Part shown: piece by piece, positions 55,594-64,000 of the stretch
Numbering within the stretch: position 1 is the first letter of the stretch
Layout of the letters: the number at the start of each line of letters is the position of its first letter
NCBI RefSeq assembly: GCF_021261325.1
Contig: NZ_JAJSBI010000031.1
Location: 1-64,000 of the forward strand
From: Streptomyces guryensis
GTDB lineage: Bacteria; Actinomycetota; Actinomycetes; Streptomycetales; Streptomycetaceae
Length of the DNA: 64,000 bases
Direction of reading: 5' to 3'
Program-made: the position numbers and the translations under genes
Notes under the pieces: model-generated
Database searches by the model: none
Told to the model about the DNA's origin: nothing
What the model saw: only the letters and a program-made list of their open reading frames with translations

Positions 55594-55766
55594 CGTTCTG
55601 GGGCGTCCAGCAGGCGAACCTTAAAGCCCCCCGTCACCGCTGGATGCCCACGCAGCAGTCCGAAGCGTCTAACTAACGTCAGGTCAACGTCACTCTCCGG
55701 CATGCCCGTTCACCGACAGGATTGGCGCAGCACAGTCTGTTAACCCACAAACACCAGGGGGACCAC

Positions 55767-56114
55767 ATGAACCTCGCACGGAAACTGGCAACTGGAGTCA
55801 TCGCCGCAGGGCTGGCCACCGCCGGCCTCGTCGCCGCCACACCCGCCAGTGCGACTGTCTACAACAACAACTGCCCGACCGGCGGAGTCGAAATCGACAG
55901 CTACAACGCCCCGAGCTACTGCTACACCTGGGACGGCACGAGGGGCGGCAACAACCAAATCGGCTGGATGGACCTCCCGAACACCAAGCAGGTCTGCTCG
56001 GGGGCGAACCGCGGCTATGTCCAGGACGTCGCCGGCGGGACCCGCGACTTCTACCCTCACCAGTGCACGGCCACCGGCGGAGCGCACCTCCAATACATCG
56101 TCTTCTATAGCTAG
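55767..56114 (+). CDS. Small secreted protein
   Basis: The 115-residue product has a clear Sec signal peptide (MNLARKLATGVIAAGLATAG to about residue 29, cleavage after ASA). The mature protein of about 86 residues has four cysteines (NNNCPTGG, APSYCYTW, KQVCSGAN, PHQCTAT), probably two disulfides, and aromatic/Asn-rich beta-type sequence (NNQIGWMDLPNTKQ). It resembles the small extracellular inhibitor or crystallin-like proteins of Streptomyces, without a firm match. The ATG follows CCAGGGGGACCAC. Confidence 0.65.
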   Translation: MNLARKLATGVIAAGLATAGLVAATPASATVYNNNCPTGGVEIDSYNAPSYCYTWDGTRGGNNQIGWMDLPNTKQVCSGANRGYVQDVAGGTRDFYPHQCTATGGAHLQYIVFYS

Positions 56115-56429
56115 GACTCCGCACGCCTGTCAGCAACGTATGGCAGTACCGAGCCGATCCGGCTCCCGTGTGTTGAGCTGGCCCGGTCCGTCGCGCCCTA
56201 GCGGCATGATGAGGGCGCCAGGGCCCCATCCCGGGACATCGCCGCACGGGGGCGCGTGGCGCCAACATGCTGGTGGAGACCTCAGTGTGAACCCGGCGTG
56301 ATATAGCCGTTGTTGATGTTCAGCGTGACCACCGTCCGGACCGGACCCGTCAGACGTCACGCTCTCATCAGGGGGATACGGCGCAGCCACCCGTTCCCCC
56401 AGCTTTCTGATAGCCGGGATTACCGACAC
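56115..56429. other. 315-base gap without a gene
   Basis: No coding pattern, RNA gene or strong hairpin was found between the secreted-protein gene and the convergent exporter gene. Confidence 0.4.
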
Positions 56430-58013
56430 TCACACGCTCGAACGCGTGCCCGGGTCGGGGTCGGGTGCCGAGGCCGGCGATTCACCGGTCTTCTCGGGGA
56501 GGTCGAGGCTGCTGCGCAGGTTGACCGGCTTGAGGAGGAGGGCGGCGACGATAGCGAGGACGGCCGCAGCGGCCGAGAGGAGGAAGATCTGCGCGGTCGC
56601 GTCACCGTACGCGATGCGGATGATCTCCCGCGTTGCGGGGGACTGTGCGGCGGCCTCCGAGGGCAGGCCCGCGCCGGACATCCCGGCTGAGGCCATACCG
56701 TTCGCGATCCCGTCATGGACTTGGCGGGCCAGCACGGCGCCGAGGACGGAGACGCCGATAGTGCCGCCGAGGGAGCGGAAGAAGGACACCGTGGAGCTCG
56801 CCGCTCCGACATCCTTCAGCGGCACGGTGTTCTGGACGACGAGCACGAAGTTCTGCAACGTCAGGCCGACGCCCATGCCCACGCACAGCATCGCCGCGCC
56901 CAGGAAGAGCATGGGCGTCTTGTGGTTAATGGCGCCGAGGCCCGCGGACCCGGCGGTGAGGAGCACGGCGCCGGTGATGACGTACGGCTTGATCTTTCCG
57001 CTTCGGCTGATCAGTCGGCCGGCGACGATGGAGGCGATCAGGGTGCCGGCCATCATCGGAATGGTCAGCAGCCCCGCTTCGGTGGGGGTGTTGCCGCGGC
57101 TCAGCTGGAAGTACTGGCTCAGGAACACCGCGGTGCCGAACATGGCCGTACCGACGGCCAGGCTGCCGAGAATCGCCAGAGCTGTGGTGCGCTGCTTCAC
57201 GATGCCGAGTGGGACCACGGGCTCGGCGGCGCGCTTCTCCACCCACAGGGCCGCGGCGAGCAGGGCCAGCGCGCCGGACACCATGGCGGCGGTCTGCCAG
57301 GAGACCCAGGCGAAGGAGTTGTCGACGAACGACACCCAGATGAGCAGAACACTGACCCCGGAGGCGATCAGGGTGGCCCCCAGATAGTCGATCTTCACGT
57401 TCTCGCGGCTGATGACCGGAAGGTTCAGCGTTCGCTGGAGCAGGAGAAACGCGACTGCGGCGAGCGGGACGGCTATGAAGAAGCACCACCGCCAGCCCAG
57501 CCACGAGGTGTCGACGATGATGCCGCCGAGGAGTGGCCCGCCGATGGTCGAGGTTGACGTGACGCCGCTGACGTAACCGCTGTAACGGCCACGCTCCCGA
57601 GGCGGGATCATCGCCGCGATGGCGATCTGGACGAGCGCCTGTGCACCTCCCACGCCGACGCCCTGCAGGGCCCGCGCGGCGATCAGCTGCCCGCCCGTCT
57701 GGCTGATCCCGGAAGCCAGGGCTCCGAGCACGAAGATGGCGAGGGAGGCCTGGAGAAGTGCCTTCTTGCTGAAGAGGTCGGCGAGCTTGCCCCAGAGCGG
57801 GGTTGTCGCCGTCGTGGTGAGGAGGGTCGCGGTGACGACCCAGGTGTACTGGGTCTGCGTCCCGTTGACGGCTCCGATGATCTTCGGCAGCCCGCTGGAG
57901 ACCACCGTGCTGCTGAGGGTCGAGACGAAGAGGGCAAGGAGCAGGCCGCTGAGCGGCTTCAGTAGCTGCCGACGGGAGGTGGGGGGCGTCTCTATGAGGG
58001 TCGACTCGTTCAC
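56430..58013 (-). CDS. EmrB/QacA-type (DHA2, 14-helix) MFS exporter
   Basis: The 527-residue protein has about fourteen hydrophobic helices, the MFS motif GKLADLFSKK between helices 2 and 3, and the antiporter-type motif around GYVSGVTSTSTIGGPLLGGI (motif C). This is the drug:proton antiporter DHA2 family. The start is GTG at 58013 behind GAGGAGCACA. It is divergent from a TetR regulator with two operators between them, so export is probably induced by the ligand of that regulator. Confidence 0.9.
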   Translation of the reverse strand: MNESTLIETPPTSRRQLLKPLSGLLLALFVSTLSSTVVSSGLPKIIGAVNGTQTQYTWVVTATLLTTTATTPLWGKLADLFSKKALLQASLAIFVLGALASGISQTGGQLIAARALQGVGVGGAQALVQIAIAAMIPPRERGRYSGYVSGVTSTSTIGGPLLGGIIVDTSWLGWRWCFFIAVPLAAVAFLLLQRTLNLPVISRENVKIDYLGATLIASGVSVLLIWVSFVDNSFAWVSWQTAAMVSGALALLAAALWVEKRAAEPVVPLGIVKQRTTALAILGSLAVGTAMFGTAVFLSQYFQLSRGNTPTEAGLLTIPMMAGTLIASIVAGRLISRSGKIKPYVITGAVLLTAGSAGLGAINHKTPMLFLGAAMLCVGMGVGLTLQNFVLVVQNTVPLKDVGAASSTVSFFRSLGGTIGVSVLGAVLARQVHDGIANGMASAGMSGAGLPSEAAAQSPATREIIRIAYGDATAQIFLLSAAAAVLAIVAALLLKPVNLRSSLDLPEKTGESPASAPDPDPGTRSSV

Positions 58014-58044
58014 TGTGCTCCTCGACGGGTTTCAGGTCACGGGT

Positions 58045-58098
58045 TCGCTATACGTGATGTATAGCGAGATCATTTCACCATACACGGCGTATAGTGAA
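58045..58098. promoter_or_regulatory. Two tandem TetR operators
   Basis: TCGCTATAC (58045-58053) pairs with GTATAGCGA (58059-58067) around GTGAT. TTCACCATAC (58074-58083) pairs with GTATAGTGAA (58089-58098), with one mismatch, around ACGGC. Both have a five-base spacer and their centres are 30 bases apart. They fill the gap between the divergent exporter and TetR genes and would block both promoters. Confidence 0.85.
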
Positions 58099-58101
58099 GT
58101 C

Positions 58102-58773
58102 ATGCAGCGCTCAGTAGAAGAGACTGGGCGGATGGAGCCGACACCCCGCAGGAACCTGCGCGAAGAGCAGAAGGTCCTCACGCATCGCCGACTGCTCGAC
58201 GCGGCCGTCACGGTGTTCGCCGAGAAGTCCTTTCTCGACGCGCGTATGGAGGACATCGCCCAGGCCGCGGGGGTGACACGGGCCACGGTCTACGCCCACT
58301 TCCCTGGCAAGGCCGAGATTGTGGACGCGCTCGTGGACCGGGTGTATGGCCTGATGGGAGAGGCGTATGCCGACCTTGCCGCACTTCCGCGGTGGACCCG
58401 CGTCAGCATCCGGACCTGGCTCGACGGCGCCGAAGTTCGCTGGCGTGAGATGGCACCCATCCGCCGCGTCACCAATGCGGCAGCCCCGGGGGCCTTCCGA
58501 AGCCTCAGCGAGGGCCGCGAGCAGTACCTCAAGGCGCATGAGTACTACGTCGGCCTCCTGGTCGGGCATTCCGAGCGCTGGCGGGGTACCGACCCTGCGG
58601 AGGCCCGTCAGCGGGCGCTGATGGCGGTGCTCCAGACCGAGTCGTTCTTCTCCATCTGGATTGCCGCCGGTTGGCCGCTGGAGACCACCGACCCCCTGCA
58701 CCTGCTGGCCGATACCCTCTGTCATCTCCTCGCACCCGCGTTGCAGGACGACGGTTCACCTGAAGCCGGGTGA
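58102..58773 (+). CDS. TetR-family repressor
   Basis: The 223-residue protein has the TetR helix-turn-helix at about 25-70 (LLDAAVTVFAEKSFLDARME, VTRATVYAHFPGKAEIVDAL), followed by a helical ligand-binding domain. It starts four bases after the second operator, so it probably represses itself and the divergent exporter. A short Arg/Glu-rich N-terminal extension precedes the HTH. The frame is open far upstream, but the ATG at 58102 fits the operator position. Confidence 0.9.
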   Translation: MQRSVEETGRMEPTPRRNLREEQKVLTHRRLLDAAVTVFAEKSFLDARMEDIAQAAGVTRATVYAHFPGKAEIVDALVDRVYGLMGEAYADLAALPRWTRVSIRTWLDGAEVRWREMAPIRRVTNAAAPGAFRSLSEGREQYLKAHEYYVGLLVGHSERWRGTDPAEARQRALMAVLQTESFFSIWIAAGWPLETTDPLHLLADTLCHLLAPALQDDGSPEAG

Positions 58774-58891
58774 CACCGGAGGCGTGCGCAGCTCTGCGGG
58801 ATGACGGCGGGCTCGGTGCGGCGAGAGGGGTGCGCAAAAGTCAGGATGGACTCTGGTCTTCGCGCACCCCTGCGTCAGCAGCCGGGGGCCA

Positions 58892-59749
58892 TCAGCGTGC
58901 GGACTGTGCGTTCCCGATCAGCGGGCGGTCCAGCATGTCCGCCTTGCGGCCGAGGAGTTGCAGGTTGCGGGCCCCGAAGTCGACCAGGAGCGGCTGCCCG
59001 GAGATGTACCGCGCCGCATGCGAGTTGAGGAACACGAGGGGGTCCGCCATCTCCTCCGGTGTGGCCAGGCCCTTGTGCAGGCCGGCGTTCGCCTCAAGCT
59101 GGTCGCGTCCGCCGCGCATCACGGCGAAGTCCGACGTCAGACCGGTCTCGGTGTTCGTGGGGAGCAGGGCGTTCACCCGGATGCCACGGCTGGCGAGTTC
59201 GGTGGCGCTGTGCGCCGTGAACAGGTTGAGCACCCGCTTCGAGAGTGCGTAGGCGGCCGGGCCGGGCTGGTCCTGGAGACCGAGTCCTTCGATCGTCGCG
59301 ACGATGGCGTCCCACCCGTCGGCCTGGATCAGCCCTTCGAGTTCCTCCTGGTAGCGCTCCCAGTTGATACCGCCCAGGGAGGACACATAGGCGATGGCGC
59401 CGCCGTCACCCATCCGGGCCTCCAGGTACGTCTTCGAGATGTACTTGTAGGAGCCGTAGTTGATGAGCACGGTCGTGTTGTAGTCGTGCTGCATACCAGA
59501 GACCCCGGCCACCCCGAAGAACGCGTCGATGTGCTCGGGGAGCGACGCGAAAGCCCGGTCGATGTCCTCCCGCACTCCCAGATTCGCCTGGATCGCGGAG
59601 GCGAGACCCGACAGCTCGGTCGGCGCGTAGTCGATGACGTGGACCTCCGCGCCCAACTCGACGAGCCGCTGTGCCGTTGCCCTGCCAATACCAGAGGCGG
59701 CGCCGGTCACGACCGCGGTCTTGCCCGTGTACTGCAGGTAGTCGTTCAT
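58892..59749 (-). CDS. Short-chain dehydrogenase of coniferyl-alcohol/steroid dehydrogenase type
   Basis: The 285-residue SDR has GAASGIG (16-22), a serine pair at 123-124 (YVSSLGG) and YALSK (Tyr167, Lys171). It lacks the common NNAG motif and has GVAGVSG in its place, as in the coniferyl-alcohol and 3-alpha-hydroxysteroid dehydrogenase branch. The ATG at 59749 has AGAGGA nine bases upstream. It follows the aldehyde dehydrogenase by 62 bases on the same strand, which suggests it oxidises an alcohol to the aldehyde used by that enzyme. Confidence 0.85.
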   Translation of the reverse strand: MNDYLQYTGKTAVVTGAASGIGRATAQRLVELGAEVHVIDYAPTELSGLASAIQANLGVREDIDRAFASLPEHIDAFFGVAGVSGMQHDYNTTVLINYGSYKYISKTYLEARMGDGGAIAYVSSLGGINWERYQEELEGLIQADGWDAIVATIEGLGLQDQPGPAAYALSKRVLNLFTAHSATELASRGIRVNALLPTNTETGLTSDFAVMRGGRDQLEANAGLHKGLATPEEMADPLVFLNSHAARYISGQPLLVDFGARNLQLLGRKADMLDRPLIGNAQSAR

Positions 59750-59811
59750 GTGCCCAGTTCCTCTCATCCGCGCCGGTGCCGGGCGCAGTGCTGTGTGTGG
59801 GGGGGATTGCG

Positions 59812-61317
59812 TCAGGAGAGCGGGAGCGAGAGCGCGGACCCGATGGTCTTGGTCTCGGTGAAGATCTCGAAGCCTTCGCGGCCGCCCTCGCGGCCCATGC
59901 CGCTGGCCTTGTATCCGCCGAACGGGGCGTCCCCGCCGGAGTACGAGCCACCGTTGACCATGAGGCTGCCGGCTCGGATGGCGCGCGCGATGCGCAGAGC
60001 GCGCTCCGTCGAGCCCGACGCGACATATCCGGCGAGTCCATACCGGCTGGCATTGGCCAGCTGAATCGCCTCTTCGTCGGTGTCGAACGGTGTCACGGTG
60101 AGCACCGGCCCGAAGATCTCCTCCTGCGCGATGGTGGAGTCGTTGTCGACGTCGACGAAGAGTGTCGGCTCCACCCAGAAGCCCGGGCGGTCGGGGACGC
60201 CGCCGCCGACGGCGAGCCTCGCGCCCTCTTCCTGACCGGTGCGGATGTACTCGGCGACGCGGTCACGCTGCCGGGCCGAGATGAGCGGGCCGGCCAGCAT
60301 GCCCTGCTCCTGCGGGTCTCCCCAGGGCACCTGCTTGAACGCCTGCGTAAGACCGGCGACGACCTGGTCGTAGACCTTGCGGTGCACGAGCAGCCGGGTC
60401 GGCAGCGCACAGCCCTGGCCCGAGTGGGCGAGCGCGCCGAGCGCCTGCGGGATGGCCTGCGTGAGGTCCGCGTCGTCGAGGATGATCGACGCGCTCTTGC
60501 CACCGAGCTCCAGCATGGTGCGCTTGAAGGTCGGCGCGGCGCACTCGAGGATGCGCTGCCCCGTGACCGTGGAGCCCGTGAACGACACCATGTCGACGCG
60601 GGGGTCGGTCACAAGGAGTTCGGCCACGTCACGGCCACTGGTCGTCACCATGTTGACCACGCCGGCCGGGATGTCGGTGCGCTCTGCGATGAGCCGACCG
60701 ATGCGGGTGGCGTTCCACGGTGTCTCGGGCGCCGGCTTCGCGACGACGGTGTTGCCGGTGGCGAGTGCGCCGGCGAGCTTGACGAGCATCAACCCGAAGG
60801 GGAAGTTCCAGGGGGTGATGGCGCCGACGACGCCGATGGGTTCCTTGACCACCCACCGCTCGGTGGGCTCGTTGGTGGCTCGGTTGACGGCGTCGTCGAG
60901 TCGGCGCACCCACTCGAACCGGTCGATGTGGTCGATGTGCCATTGGAACTTCTTCAGGGGATCCTCCAGCTGAGGACCATGGGTGAGCATGCGCGGGGCA
61001 CCGACCTCCGCGATGAGTTCCTCGCGCAGCTCGTCCTTCTCCTCGACCAGGGCGTCGAGGAGCTGGGTCATGGCACGCTTGCGGAACTGGTGGTCGACCG
61101 CCCAGTCCGTCTCCTCGAAAGCACGCCGGGCCGCGGCGATCGCGTCGAGCATGTCCGCCCGGCCTGCGTCGGCAACCTTGCCCAGAACGGTGCCGTCCGC
61201 CGGGTTGACCACCTCGAACGTTCCGCCGTCCGCGGCGTGGCGGAGCTTTCCGTCGATCAGGAGGCGCTCCTCGGGCCGGAATGCGGCCGACGGCGGACCT
61301 GATGGAGTGGTGGACAT
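59812..61317 (-). CDS. NAD(P)-dependent aldehyde dehydrogenase
   Basis: The 501-residue enzyme has catalytic Cys303 (SGQGCALPTR), general base Glu270 (MLELGGKSA), the cofactor motif FTGSTVTG and ITPWNFPF with the conserved Asn. A clear AGAGGAGA ribosome site precedes the ATG at 61317. In the cluster it would turn the aldehyde made by the P450/SDR steps into the acid. The substrate cannot be named from sequence. Confidence 0.92.
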   Translation of the reverse strand: MSTTPSGPPSAAFRPEERLLIDGKLRHAADGGTFEVVNPADGTVLGKVADAGRADMLDAIAAARRAFEETDWAVDHQFRKRAMTQLLDALVEEKDELREELIAEVGAPRMLTHGPQLEDPLKKFQWHIDHIDRFEWVRRLDDAVNRATNEPTERWVVKEPIGVVGAITPWNFPFGLMLVKLAGALATGNTVVAKPAPETPWNATRIGRLIAERTDIPAGVVNMVTTSGRDVAELLVTDPRVDMVSFTGSTVTGQRILECAAPTFKRTMLELGGKSASIILDDADLTQAIPQALGALAHSGQGCALPTRLLVHRKVYDQVVAGLTQAFKQVPWGDPQEQGMLAGPLISARQRDRVAEYIRTGQEEGARLAVGGGVPDRPGFWVEPTLFVDVDNDSTIAQEEIFGPVLTVTPFDTDEEAIQLANASRYGLAGYVASGSTERALRIARAIRAGSLMVNGGSYSGGDAPFGGYKASGMGREGGREGFEIFTETKTIGSALSLPLS

Positions 61318-61491
61318 CGTCTGTCTCCTCTGCGGGTGGGGGGATGAAATCGCTAAGGTGCGCCACGGGGCGGCTTGGGAGGCCGGACGCCTTGGAGAAG
61401 TGCATGGGCAAGGCGCCGACGTCGAGCCCGGCGTATGTGCTCCGGTCAGCCACAGAGCGTCCCGCGGCAGCGGTGTTCGTACGGCTGGAGG

Positions 61492-62676
61492 TCAGGACTC
61501 CACTGCGGGGGCGGTGGTACGCACGGTCTCGTCCCACCGAGCGCCCGTCGCGATCGCCTGCCGCCACTGCCGAATCGCCTTGGGAGGCATACCGACCGCG
61601 AGAGCGCCGCCGACCCGGTCACCGGTGCGGTACGCGACGACGAACCGACGCTCGGCCATATCGCCGTCCACGACGGCGACTTCGTCGTGGCCGCGCAGGT
61701 AGCCGTACGCCTGGATCTTCATGTCGTACTGGTCGGACCAGAAGTACGGCACCGGCGCGAACGGCTTGCCCGCCTCGGGATGGAGCAGGTTGCGAGCGGC
61801 CGCCATGCCCTGTTCGGCGGCGTTGGTGCGGTGCTCGATTCGCATCGAGGTGCCGAAGAGCGGGTTGTACCAACGGGCGACGTCACCGGCGGCGTACACG
61901 TTCGGCGCGGCCTGGCAGTACTCGTCGCAGACCACACCGTCGCCGACGGTGAGGCCGCTGCCGTCGAGCCACTCGGTGTTGGGCAGCGAGCCGACGGCGA
62001 CCAGCACCTCGTCTGCCTCGACCAGTTCGCCGTCGGCGAGGCGGACGCCGTTCTCGGTCACCTCGGCCACGCTCACACCGCACCGCAGTTCCACGCCCCG
62101 TTCGAGGTGGGCCCGCGTCAGCATCTGGCCGACCTCCGTGCCGACAGCGTGGGCCAGCGGTACGGGGGCGGGTTCGAGCAGGGTGACGTGGACTCCGAGC
62201 TGCCAGGCCACGGCGGCGGCCTCCGCGCCGAGGAAACCGGCTCCCACCACGACCAGGCGCCGCCCCGGCGTGAGCCGCTCCCGCAGCATCAGGACGTCGC
62301 CGAGGGTGCGCAGGACGTGCGCGCTCTTGCCCGGCAGCCGGCGCGGCCGGACCCCGGTGGCCACGATCAGCCCGTCGTAGGGCAGAGCGGTCCCGTCGGC
62401 CAACTTGACGGTGCGGTCGGTGAGTTCGAGGCCGGTGGCGGCCACGCCGAGACGCAGGTCGAGGTCGAGCCCGGCCAGGTCTTCGGCATTGCGCAGGGCG
62501 AGTCGCTCGGACTCCCACTCCCCGGCCAGGACCTGCTTGGACAGCGGCGGGCGATCGTACGGCGCCAGCGGTTCGTCGCCGACGAGAGTGAGGGTGCCGT
62601 CGTAGCCCTCCCGGCGGAGGGTCTCGGCCGCCGCGAGTCCGGCGGCCGAGGCTCCGACAACGACGATGCGCCTCAC
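61492..62676 (-). CDS. FAD-dependent ferredoxin reductase
   Basis: The 394-residue enzyme has two dinucleotide-binding motifs, VVVGASAAGLAAAE (FAD, N terminus) and VVVGAGFLGAEAAA (NADH, about 148), the ATGVRPR motif and the FAD motif VYAAGDVARW. This is the putidaredoxin-reductase type (rubredoxin/ferredoxin reductase family). The GTG start overlaps the ferredoxin stop (GTGA), so the two are co-translated. It passes electrons from NADH to the adjacent ferredoxin and then to the P450. Confidence 0.92.
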   Translation of the reverse strand: MRRIVVVGASAAGLAAAETLRREGYDGTLTLVGDEPLAPYDRPPLSKQVLAGEWESERLALRNAEDLAGLDLDLRLGVAATGLELTDRTVKLADGTALPYDGLIVATGVRPRRLPGKSAHVLRTLGDVLMLRERLTPGRRLVVVGAGFLGAEAAAVAWQLGVHVTLLEPAPVPLAHAVGTEVGQMLTRAHLERGVELRCGVSVAEVTENGVRLADGELVEADEVLVAVGSLPNTEWLDGSGLTVGDGVVCDEYCQAAPNVYAAGDVARWYNPLFGTSMRIEHRTNAAEQGMAAARNLLHPEAGKPFAPVPYFWSDQYDMKIQAYGYLRGHDEVAVVDGDMAERRFVVAYRTGDRVGGALAVGMPPKAIRQWRQAIATGARWDETVRTTAPAVES

Positions 62677-62867
62677 TGCTCGACCAGCCGGATGGCGGCG
62701 GCCGGGCAGACCGCGATGGCTTCCTTGACGTTGTCGAGTTGGTCGTCGCCGACCTGCTCCTCCAGGAGGATCGCGATGCCGTCGTCGTCCTGGTCGAAGA
62801 CCTCCATCGCGGCGAGCACGCACTGCCCCGAGGCGACGCACTTGTCGGCTTCCAGCTCCACCTTCAT
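62673..62867 (-). CDS. 3Fe-4S ferredoxin of P450 systems
   Basis: The 64-residue protein has three cysteines, Cys10, Cys16 and Cys54. CVASGQC lacks the second of the four usual ligands, and CPAAAI follows, so a [3Fe-4S] cluster is expected. It is the usual small partner of Streptomyces P450 enzymes and lies between the P450 and its reductase. Its stop overlaps the reductase start. Confidence 0.93.
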   Translation of the reverse strand: MKVELEADKCVASGQCVLAAMEVFDQDDDGIAILLEEQVGDDQLDNVKEAIAVCPAAAIRLVEQ

Positions 62868-62923
62868 GGGATTCCCCTTTACTTCACACGTGGTTCTTGG
62901 TCGATTGCGGGACGGAAGACCCG

Positions 62924-64000
62924 TCACCAGGAGACGGGCAGCTCGTGGACGCCGTAAATGAACGCGTCGTGCTTGAACTTCACGTCGTTCAGCGCGCAGG
63001 CGAGCTTCAGCGTTGGGATGCGCTTGTAGAGGGTGCTGTAGACGACCTGGAGCTCCATGCGGGCCAGCGGCTGGCCGAGGCACTGGTGGACGCCGAAGCC
63101 GAAGGCGACGTGCCGGCGGGCGTCGCGGGTGATGTCGAGGCGGTCGGGGTCCTCGAAGACCTCGGGGTCGCGGTTGCCGATCTCGTTGACCATGATGACG
63201 CCCTCGCCGGCTTTGATGACCTGCCCGGCGATCTCGATGTCCTCGGTGACTGCGCGGCGCCGGCCGAGGTGGGTGATGTGCAGGTAGCGCAGGAGTTCCT
63301 CGACCGCGGAGGCGACGAGTTTCGGGTCGTCCGTCTCCCGCAGCAGCTTGAGCTGGTCGGGGTGCTGGAGCAGGGCGAGAGTGCCGAGCGCGATCATGTT
63401 CGCGGTGGTCTCGTGGCCCGCGATCAGCAGGAGCAGGGCCATCTCCGTGGCCTGCGCATCCGTCAGCTCTCCCTCGGTGACCCGTCCGGCGATGCTGGAG
63501 AGCAGGTCGTCCTGCGGCTCGGCGAGCCGCTTGGCGATCTGGGCGGCCAGGTACCCCGCGATCTCCCGGGTCGCCGCACCCCGCTCCTCGGGGGTCGCGG
63601 TCGTGCGGACCATCGTCTTGGTGTTCTCCTGGAACATCGCGTGGTCGTCGTAGGGGACGCCGAGCAGCTCGCAGATGACCAGCGACGGGATCGGCAGGGC
63701 GAACGCCTCCACGAGGTCGACCGGCTGGGGGCCGGCCAGCATGTCGTCGATCAGACCGTCCACGATCCGCTGCACGGCGGGCCTGAGGGCCTCCACCTTC
63801 TTGATGGCGAAGGGCGCCGTCACCATCCGGCGCAGCCGGGCGTGTTCGGGGTCGTCCATCATGATGAAGCTGAGCTTGCCCTCACCTGCTTCAGCGGTGG
63901 CTTTGGTGGGATAGCCGGGCTGGTCGGTGTCGGCGCTGACCCGGTGATCGCCCAGGACCGCCCGCTGTTCGGCGTAGCGGGTCACGAGCCACGGCTCACT
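62924..64000 (-). CDS. Cytochrome P450, N terminus outside the window
   Basis: The visible 350-odd residues include the helix-I motif AGHETTAN (oxygen activation), the ExxR motif in EELLRYLH and the haem-binding FGFGVHQCLGQPLAR with the Cys ligand. Similarity is to the bacterial CYP105-type enzymes. The gene runs past the right end of the window, where the reading frame continues as EPWLVTRY without a start. With ferredoxin and reductase directly downstream it forms a complete three-component class I P450 system. The substrate is unknown. Confidence 0.93.
   Translation of the reverse strand, partial: SEPWLVTRYAEQRAVLGDHRVSADTDQPGYPTKATAEAGEGKLSFIMMDDPEHARLRRMVTAPFAIKKVEALRPAVQRIVDGLIDDMLAGPQPVDLVEAFALPIPSLVICELLGVPYDDHAMFQENTKTMVRTTATPEERGAATREIAGYLAAQIAKRLAEPQDDLLSSIAGRVTEGELTDAQATEMALLLLIAGHETTANMIALGTLALLQHPDQLKLLRETDDPKLVASAVEELLRYLHITHLGRRRAVTEDIEIAGQVIKAGEGVIMVNEIGNRDPEVFEDPDRLDITRDARRHVAFGFGVHQCLGQPLARMELQVVYSTLYKRIPTLKLACALNDVKFKHDAFIYGVHELPVSW

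Noticed and set aside
55416..55703. 95-codon minus-strand frame overlapping the transposase fragment
   Set aside because: Antisense to a recognisable transposase start; the remaining part has no identifiable family.

Overview
The window is Streptomyces chromosome with a mobile-element segment embedded in it. The identification rests on the high G+C third-position bias and on a conserved gene order: end of an rRNA operon, tRNA-Thr, osaC/osaA/osaB, ftsK, a RodZ-like gene, rimO, pgsA, cinA, clgR, nei and lhr. Species cannot be decided from the window.

Core block (1-27.4 kb). After 5S rRNA and a DegT-like remnant comes the osmotic-stress set. osaC (RsbW-like/PAS/GAF/SpoIIE phosphatase) is divergent from osaA (a 12-HAMP hybrid histidine kinase), which is followed by osaB (response regulator). 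Next are cell-envelope and stress genes: ftsK; a RodZ-like gene; an overlapping rimO-pgsA-cinA operon; and clgR with a C-terminal Ala-Ala. On the minus strand are nei with a translationally coupled dehydrogenase, and the giant helicase lhr. Beyond lhr the block is decayed: an AraC-type regulator with a stop, a frameshift and an expanded 9-bp repeat is fused to the tail of an azlD gene. At 27,421 a DUF3046-like gene keeps only its first seven recognisable residues and then runs into foreign sequence. I read this as the left edge of an insertion.

Element block (about 27.44-55.6 kb). It starts with phased 11-bp repeats, an HNH nuclease and a membrane-anchored nuclease-like protein. From 32.4 to 47.9 kb every gene lies on the plus strand, and most are short, unnamed families: DUF2786, two DUF6197, a double ParB-like protein, a zinc-ribbon/OB-like protein, an ArdC-like antirestriction protein and DUF3560. 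Seven transcription units there begin with near-identical copies of one promoter plus structured leader (TTGNC-N17-TTTAAT in six of them, a 5'-terminal hairpin with GGGCAAC at its tip, a second variable hairpin, and a CTCTCACCAG box just before the ribosome site). Two further families of large inverted-repeat structures, two copies each, sit in the longer gaps. A perfect 10-bp inverted repeat at 50,396-50,418 lies just before a 1,486-residue MobF/TrwC relaxase-helicase and is a candidate oriT. The plus-strand genes all point toward it. This is the layout expected of a conjugative leading region, whose genes are switched on as DNA enters a recipient. No integrase, replication initiator, TraB or type IV secretion gene is visible, and the right edge is not in the window or has been lost. 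A transposase fragment lies near 55.4 kb.

Right block (55.7-64 kb). A small secreted protein is followed by an EmrB/QacA-type exporter divergent from a TetR regulator with two tandem operators. Then comes a minus-strand oxidation cluster: cytochrome P450 (cut by the window end), 3Fe-4S ferredoxin, ferredoxin reductase, aldehyde dehydrogenase and a short-chain dehydrogenase. Together these suggest hydroxylation of a small molecule followed by oxidation of the alcohol to an aldehyde and acid.
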